Assembly (NCBI RefSeq): GCF_039872765.1
Contig: NZ_JBDPZC010000014.1
Location: forward strand, 41,751-105,750
Direction: 5' to 3'
DNA length: 64,000 nt
Origin: Roseateles_B flavus
GTDB lineage: Bacteria > Pseudomonadota > Gammaproteobacteria > Burkholderiales > Burkholderiaceae_C
Below the pieces are notes generated by a model. It saw only the letters and a program-made list of their open reading frames with translations, did no database searches and was not told where the DNA came from. Of this stretch, positions 59,502 to 64,000 are shown piece by piece; position 1 is the stretch's first letter, and each line of letters opens with the position of its first letter. The position numbers and the translations under genes were made by a program.

Positions 59502-61780
59502 TACGAGGCCCTCGCTTCATAGATGGCCTTTGCCCGCGCGATTAGTGCATCGTCCCCGCACCCGACAGGCGGCGCAGGAGGCGGCAAGCCAGGAGACGGG
59601 GCTGCGTTCTCGACCTTGACCTCTTGTGACGCGGGCAGGGGCTTGGGAACGCCCGTGAGAGCTGCCGTCTCGATCACGGTGTTGCCGCGCCGGCCAGCGC
59701 GCAGACCGTTTTTGGTCGGCTTCTTGTCGGCGTTCTTGATCTCCTCGCGCCGCTCTGCGTCTCGTGCGCGTGTCGTCTTGTCAATCGTCGCGACCTTGTT
59801 GATCTTGCTTCCGACCTCAAGCGCCTTCGCCAGGTAGCCGCGCAAGCGGTTGTCCGCACAGATCGCCAGCCAATCGGTCAAGCACAGCTTGTGGAGATCG
59901 GGATCGTTCGTGACGAGCTCGAGCCGCTTCAGGCCGCCGATATTGACCCAGACATGGCTGAGGTCGGCCGGGTTCAGGTGGACCTCTAGCCGATGGCGGC
60001 GGCTCGCTGCTCTCTGCAGAATCCCGGCGTCGTCCAGCCACTGGCTGCGGTAGACCAGTTCGGGAATGAGGTGCTCCTCAGCCTTGGCCGGATTGAAAAT
60101 GTGCAGGCCATCGCCGTGCATTGAGGCTCGGAGCCGCGGCAGGCAGGCCGCGCGGAGGACGCTCAAGTCGGTCGCCGATGACGACACGTAGTGATGCTTC
60201 ATCATCCACTCGAGGACGCCGCGGCGGGTGCGTTCCTGCAGGCCCTCGTACATCTCGATCCGGGGCGGGTCGATGTGCTCCTGGTTGTTGCGCCAGAGAA
60301 TTTCCTTGATGAGCAGGTGCATGTAGTCATCGAAGGTCAGCCTGGCCATCTGACTTCGGTCGGGCTCGCCGCGTCGCTTGCGACGCCCCATGGTCGAGCC
60401 TGGGAGCAGATGATCGAGCTTCGCTTGCTTGCTGCGATGCGAGGACTCGACGGGCGCCTTGCTGATGGGGTCGTATGCCGCGCCGTAGCTGGCTGAGCTC
60501 TCGAGCTCCTCCAGCGTGCGCATGGCCACTTGGCCCTTGGCCTCACCATTGTCCAGAAGGAACTTGCTGAATGTGAACGCATACCAGTCGCGCGCTTCGA
60601 TCTCGTGACCGAAGCGCGCGCAGTACGCCACCTTGTCTTCGGCGGCGTTCAAGATCGACAGCAGCGCCGTTGTCGCGCTGGGCGCTTCGAAGCCGACATA
60701 GATGCCGAAGATGTAATCGATGCCACCGCCGAGCACTTCGGTGCGCCAGGGCGAGCTCAGCACCGTGAGCGATGAGGCGACGGAACGCAGCGTCTGGTCG
60801 GCAGACGTGCTGTCGAGGAACGCGATTCCGTTGGCAGTGGAATGGCGCCCCTTCATCTTGCCGAGTCGCCGGACGTATTCTTTCTTCGCCGCCGTCTCGC
60901 CGCGATTGATCTGGATCGCCGTCAGCGCGCCGGCCTCGTGCGTACCCCAGTACCGAAACATCGCGGGCGTGATGTCAGCAGCCTCCGGCTCAAGGACGAC
61001 TTCGCAATCCTTCCCGTTCCACACGACCTTCTTGGCCATGCATCCAGCGAGCGTTCGCTGCAGCGCGATCTCGACCGACACGCCGGGCTTCTTATGCTTC
61101 TTCCAGCCGAGCGCCAGTTGCGCGCGCGTCCATTTGCACAAATGAGGACGATGGCGCTTCTTGCCGAGCATCTCGGCCGCGATGTCGGGACGCCCGGTAT
61201 CGACCTTGCTAAATTTCTGCTGGCCTGGCGCGCCTGAGTTGACGTACCAAGGCAGTAGCGCTCGCTTGTTGCCCATGCCGAGCAGATAGGCGTTGAGCGC
61301 GCGGCGGACCGCGACCTCTCTCACTCGGAGCTCTCGTGACCGGGCCGCTGGCCATGATCGAAGGGCGGGGTCATAGAGGATTTCCTCGATCGAACGGCCG
61401 CCGACAAACGGATCGATCAGGTTGTAGGCCTTGTTTGCTTTCGCGACCCAGCTCTTGACGTTCCTGCGTTGACGTCGGCCACTGCCGTCGTTGCCGTGGC
61501 CTCGGAGCTGTGCATCCGACCAGAGCCAATGAGCTGGCGGCTCGAAGTCGGCGAGGCGGTAGCCGTGGTCCTTGTCGAGCTTGTGCTTCAACTCCGACAG
61601 CGACTGCACGCGCGGCGTTGCCACGTAGTTGTCGATGTGCCCGTTCTTCTTGATGCGCGGGATCCCAGCGACGAACACGAGGTCGTCGATCTCGCTGACA
61701 AGAATGATTCGACCGACGATGACGGGCTTCCCGCACGGCCCGGGCAGGAGCAGCGCTTTGCCGACAAAATTTGGATTCAT
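59501..61780 (-). CDS. tnsB: TnsB-like DDE transposase
   Basis: A 759-residue rve/Mu-type transposase. The catalytic triad is readable: GIAFLDSTSADQ (D323), FLLDNGEAKGQ (D410) and APVESSHRSKQ (E445), with exactly 35 positions between D410 and E445. An LPGS motif follows shortly after. N-terminal HTH-type domains for end binding precede the core, and a basic C-terminal tail (KKPTKNGLRAGRRGN region) would contact TnsC. The ATG at 61778-61780 overlaps the tnsA stop (ATGA). Confidence 0.92.
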   Translation of the reverse strand: MNPNFVGKALLLPGPCGKPVIVGRIILVSEIDDLVFVAGIPRIKKNGHIDNYVATPRVQSLSELKHKLDKDHGYRLADFEPPAHWLWSDAQLRGHGNDGSGRRQRRNVKSWVAKANKAYNLIDPFVGGRSIEEILYDPALRSWPAARSRELRVREVAVRRALNAYLLGMGNKRALLPWYVNSGAPGQQKFSKVDTGRPDIAAEMLGKKRHRPHLCKWTRAQLALGWKKHKKPGVSVEIALQRTLAGCMAKKVVWNGKDCEVVLEPEAADITPAMFRYWGTHEAGALTAIQINRGETAAKKEYVRRLGKMKGRHSTANGIAFLDSTSADQTLRSVASSLTVLSSPWRTEVLGGGIDYIFGIYVGFEAPSATTALLSILNAAEDKVAYCARFGHEIEARDWYAFTFSKFLLDNGEAKGQVAMRTLEELESSASYGAAYDPISKAPVESSHRSKQAKLDHLLPGSTMGRRKRRGEPDRSQMARLTFDDYMHLLIKEILWRNNQEHIDPPRIEMYEGLQERTRRGVLEWMMKHHYVSSSATDLSVLRAACLPRLRASMHGDGLHIFNPAKAEEHLIPELVYRSQWLDDAGILQRAASRRHRLEVHLNPADLSHVWVNIGGLKRLELVTNDPDLHKLCLTDWLAICADNRLRGYLAKALEVGSKINKVATIDKTTRARDAERREEIKNADKKPTKNGLRAGRRGNTVIETAALTGVPKPLPASQEVKVENAAPSPGLPPPAPPVGCGDDALIARAKAIYEARAS

Positions 61781-62775
61781 GCGGCCTCCCCGAGGAATCG
61801 CTGCGCGAGCTGGCTCAGAACGCGATCGCGACCGCGAACGATCGGCTTGCACATGGACAGCGGACGGGCGAGGTCGATGTCGATCAGACGGAGCCAAACG
61901 CCGACGCGCCACAGGAGCGATGCCTCATCGTGATTGGCATGTACACGGCTGCCGGAGAGGTCGATTGCCACGTGCATCGGCATCGAAGCGGCGTTGCCTT
62001 CGAAGTGCCCGCAGAAGTCCAGAAGCTGCTGCGTGTCGCGGTATGCCACGACCTCGGACCGAAGCGGCCGATAGGCCTCGAGCTGCTTGACGAGCGTTCT
62101 GTCGAAGCCATCTCCGCCTTCGTGAAGATGCCGAACGCCAAGTGCCGCGCAGTAACGCCGATCGAGATCGACGCGCTCTTGAGCGCGCGGGCTGCAGTTC
62201 AGAACGTCTGTGGGCTTGCAGCTAATGCCGACCTGATGGACGGTGCCGGCCCAGTCAATTGCCGCCATGATGTCGAGCGAGCCGATGTATGGAACGTCGG
62301 AGCCGACGAACACGCCGTGCTCGATTCCAGCGCTTTCGGCGATCTCGATGAGGCCCGGCACTTCGTCCCTTGCTTCATCCGTGATCGGGTTGGCGTGCGG
62401 CGTCGGCCACATGGGCAGACACTCGCGAAGCTCCGACGCGCCGAGGTAGGCGAGCTGCAGGGCCGTGTGGGACTCGAGCGTACTGAGGAAGTGGTGACTA
62501 CGGCGGTGAATCGGCAGATGCGTGAATTCCTGATTGCTGACCGGGCTCGAGAAGCGCCGAGTTATCCGGATCCACGGCGAGTACCCGTCGCCGCGACCCT
62601 GGCCTCGGCCGTCGCGGATGGCGCGAGTGACTTGACCAAGCTTTCTCTTGGTATGGACGGTCCTTTGCGACCGCTCTTCGGCGGCGTCATCCGCCAGCAG
62701 GTATAGGTATGGCGCACAGTAGCCGCTGCCCGCAGCCGTCTGCTGCGGGTCGCCGGCGGTGAAATCTCTGAGCAT
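61777..62775 (-). CDS. tnsA: TnsA-like endonuclease of a Tn7-like transposon
   Basis: A 332-residue nuclease that makes the 5'-strand cuts at the element ends. The N-terminal domain carries the catalytic set E101 (STLESHTALQL), D168 (GSLDIMAA) and K187 (VGISCKPTD), in the order known from Tn7 TnsA, and the C-terminal part resembles the winged-helix TnsC-binding domain. The first 40 residues are atypical, but no better in-frame start codon is apparent. It is the promoter-proximal gene of a leftward operon (tnsA-tnsB-tnsC-tniQ). Confidence 0.85.
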   Translation of the reverse strand: MLRDFTAGDPQQTAAGSGYCAPYLYLLADDAAEERSQRTVHTKRKLGQVTRAIRDGRGQGRGDGYSPWIRITRRFSSPVSNQEFTHLPIHRRSHHFLSTLESHTALQLAYLGASELRECLPMWPTPHANPITDEARDEVPGLIEIAESAGIEHGVFVGSDVPYIGSLDIMAAIDWAGTVHQVGISCKPTDVLNCSPRAQERVDLDRRYCAALGVRHLHEGGDGFDRTLVKQLEAYRPLRSEVVAYRDTQQLLDFCGHFEGNAASMPMHVAIDLSGSRVHANHDEASLLWRVGVWLRLIDIDLARPLSMCKPIVRGRDRVLSQLAQRFLGEAA

Positions 62776-63016
62776 GGGGACCTCTTTCGTCGCGCGCAGG
62801 CGACACGGCCGGCGCTCGATGAGCGCGCCGGCAGATGGCGAAGAGGACGTCTGGGCAGGCGGACCGATTCCCTCGCCGCTGGAAACTTCTTTTCAGCGCG
62901 ATGTGAATTCGGTGCGGAGGAAGGATGGCCTTGCCCTCACGTCCCGTTGACGGAGGGAGGTCCTGGCATCAGAATGAACTCAGCTATATGTTTTGGTTGA
63001 CGCCAAGACTTCCAAG
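62776..63016. other. Non-coding region upstream of tnsA
   Basis: About 240 bases between tnsA and the terminator at 63017. It includes a G+C hairpin (GCCGGCGC and GCGCGCCGGC around 62811-62836) and an A/T-rich segment at 62980-63000 that fits a leftward tns promoter. It could also contain part of the transposon right end or a rightward small RNA ending at the adjacent terminator. No protein gene is credible. Confidence 0.45.
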
Positions 63017-63041
63017 GCGGGCCACTGGCCCGCTTTTTTTT
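63017..63041 (+). terminator. Strong intrinsic terminator (rightward)
   Basis: GCGGGCC-ACT-GGCCCGC (63017-63033) forms a seven-base perfect G+C stem with a three-base loop, followed by eight Ts (63034-63041). It acts on rightward transcription only. The protein genes on both sides are leftward, so the transcript it terminates is not explained by the annotated genes. Confidence 0.8.
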
Positions 63042-63480
63042 AGCCCATGGCGGCCTCCTTGGTCAGCCGCCTGCGAGTCATCGCGCTGACCTGAACGACG
63101 TTGTCGGCCAGCTGGCGCACGTTGGCCAACCAGTCGGTTCGCTGCTGCGGTGACATGTGATGCCAGGCCGTCAGCGCCGACGAGATCAGCTGAAGCTCAT
63201 CGTCTGACGCGCCGCGCAGTTCCATTTGATGCACCAAGCGGTCGTGATGTGCCAGCGATCTCAGTTGGGCTTGCTCGTCGGTGTTCAGCTCCAGCAGTCG
63301 TCCCGCCTGCTCAAGCAGCCCATCATCGAGAGGTGCACGCGTGCCCTTTTCGATGCCACAGAGGAAGGCCGCGCCGATGCCGAGGTCGATCGCAAACGCT
63401 TTCTGCTGCACGCCACGACGCAACCGCAGCGCTTTGAGCGCAGCGGGAAAGCGACGGAGTTGGTGGGTAAGGGCTGCCAT
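63040..63480 (-). CDS. XRE-family (Cro/CI-type) HTH regulator
   Basis: A 146-residue protein. Residues 10-65 form the HTH (FPAALKALRLRRGVQQKAFA, IDLGIGAAFLCGIEKGTRAP), followed by a helical C-terminal half without recognised features. It lies 265 bases upstream of tnsA in the same direction, so it is a plausible regulator of the transposon, or of the divergent small ORFs to its right. Confidence 0.8.
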   Translation of the reverse strand: MAALTHQLRRFPAALKALRLRRGVQQKAFAIDLGIGAAFLCGIEKGTRAPLDDGLLEQAGRLLELNTDEQAQLRSLAHHDRLVHQMELRGASDDELQLISSALTAWHHMSPQQRTDWLANVRQLADNVVQVSAMTRRRLTKEAAMG

Positions 63481-63503
63481 TTCGTTAGCTGTCGCCGAAC
63501 AAG

Positions 63504-63725
63504 TTGTTGGTCGTCGAAATGCTAGAGAAAGACGCGGCGGCCGTCGAAGTCGACGTTCCGAGCAAACGGCTGTTTCGCGTCTGGCTTCGTGCGCGGGAAA
63601 TTGCGATGGCTTTGTCTATGAAGGACCGACAGAATCCCGCGCTACGTTTTGAGCAGGATGGAGTTTCACGTCGTGTCAGCTGTCAATCTCGTGGATGCGA
63701 TCCGGATGACGTTGTGGGTCTTTGA
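63504..63725 (+). CDS. Small unknown ORF divergent from the XRE gene
   Basis: A 73-codon frame (an ATG at 63522 would give 67 residues). The middle (AAAVEVDVPSKRLFRVWLRA then REIAMALSMKDRQNP) looks like a genuine protein. It overlaps the next ORF by about 70 bases in a different frame, which suggests either two small genes or a frameshifted one. Confidence 0.35.
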   Translation: MLVVEMLEKDAAAVEVDVPSKRLFRVWLRAREIAMALSMKDRQNPALRFEQDGVSRRVSCQSRGCDPDDVVGL

Positions 63726-63900
63726 GATTTGGTTGCGCGCCGGAACGTTCGACCCGGAAGAGCCGATCGACTCATTCAGGCTTGCGGAGGTTTTAGACCC
63801 CGGCGCGATTTGGATCGACTCCTACGGCAAGCGCCGCGAATCCAAGTGGGCCGCGTACGTGCGCCTGAGCCACTTGCTGTTGGCGCCGACTGAAATTTGA
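63658..63900 (+). CDS. Small unknown ORF abutting an IS21-like end
   Basis: An 80-residue frame (longer from 63649) reading MEFHVVSAVNLVDAIRMTLW, then acidic and helical segments (DPEEPIDSFRLAEVLDPGAI). Its stop codon falls inside a 12-base repeat that looks like the terminus of an insertion sequence, so the gene may be truncated by that insertion. Confidence 0.4.
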   Translation: MEFHVVSAVNLVDAIRMTLWVFEIWLRAGTFDPEEPIDSFRLAEVLDPGAIWIDSYGKRRESKWAAYVRLSHLLLAPTEI

Positions 63901-63938
63901 CCCACCCGTGAGGGCCCTGCCGATCCAAATTTGACCCA
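63893..63938 (+). mobile_element. IS21-type element, left terminal repeats (partial)
   Basis: AAATTTGACCCA occurs at 63893-63904 and again at 63927-63938, a 34-base period. IS21-family ends carry such multiple terminal repeats, often with an AATTTGACCC core, ahead of istA. The element would continue beyond the window. Confidence 0.45.
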
Positions 63939-63991
63939 GGTGTTCAACCTACCCTGCCCGAGATATCCACAGCTGGGCGGGGGTGTGAGGA

Positions 63992-64000
63992 GTGATCACC
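63992..64000 (+). CDS. Possible start of istA (first three codons only)
   Basis: GTG ATC ACC at the very end of the window would read V-I-T, a beginning found in IstA transposases, shortly after the repeats described for the IS21-type end. Only three codons are visible, so this is a positional suggestion. Confidence 0.2.

Noticed and set aside
62776..63041. CRISPR array or tracr-like RNA linked to the tns operon
   Set aside because: No regularly spaced identical repeats and no cas gene anywhere in the window, so a CRISPR-associated transposon is not supported.

Overview
The window is strongly G+C-rich, with the dense, operon-rich layout of a betaproteobacterial chromosome. The gene set (ModE/ModBC, AmpG, Kup, UraA, M48 peptidase, sigma-54 two-component system) suggests order Burkholderiales, perhaps the Roseateles/Ideonella/Rubrivivax neighbourhood. 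That placement is inference from overall character; there is no rRNA or other marker gene here.

Bases 1 to about 47,400 look like ordinary chromosome. In order: a truncated lipoprotein gene; a UraA-type permease; a TetR regulator with a small membrane peptide and an alpha/beta hydrolase, joined by two matching palindromic operators; a GrpB-like protein and an AhpD-like protein; a complete peptide ABC importer with two paralogous binding proteins; a small lipoprotein, a hydrolase and an HD protein; modBC with a short modE and a clear ModE box but no modA; a methyltransferase pair; a Kelch protein; a GntR/ABC exporter cassette; a KdpDE-like two-component system without kdpABC; a chalcone-isomerase-like protein; a chemoreceptor; kup; a ParB-like protein; a flavin reductase; AmpG; an M48 peptidase; and Crp and LuxR regulators. 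Next comes a seven-gene efflux and signalling unit (HlyD adaptor, ABC ATPase, TolC-type channel, two FtsX-type permeases, NtrC-type regulator, sensor kinase) preceded by a textbook sigma-54 promoter, and then a metallo-beta-lactamase-fold hydrolase. A REP-like 20-base motif (GGTCAGGTCTTGCC with a CCTGAC return arm) recurs through this part and is not seen in the rest.

From about 47,400 to the end the composition and content change to an accessory region. It carries (i) a three-gene leftward operon of unrecognised proteins, one with a PD-(D/E)XK-like signature; (ii) a small deletion derivative of an insertion sequence with a 4-base target duplication; (iii) a rightward operon of a small unknown protein, a Z1-domain helicase-like ATPase, an ABC-type ATPase with a Toprim-like C-terminus and a DNA cytosine-5 methyltransferase; (iv) a leftward tnsA-tnsB-tnsC-tniQ operon of a Tn7-like transposon; and (v) an XRE regulator, two small ORFs and what looks like the end of an IS21-type element running off the window.

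The most economical reading is that a Tn7-like transposon, with its tns operon near its right end and transcribed inward, carries two putative anti-phage or restriction modules as cargo next to the hydrolase gene at 46,719-47,369. The exact ends are not proven. The regulatory logic in the chromosomal part is unusually legible: paired TetR operators, a ModE box, direct-repeat sites shared by the KdpDE-like locus and kup, and an enhancer plus -24/-12 promoter likely controlled by the NtrC-type regulator encoded at the end of the same unit.
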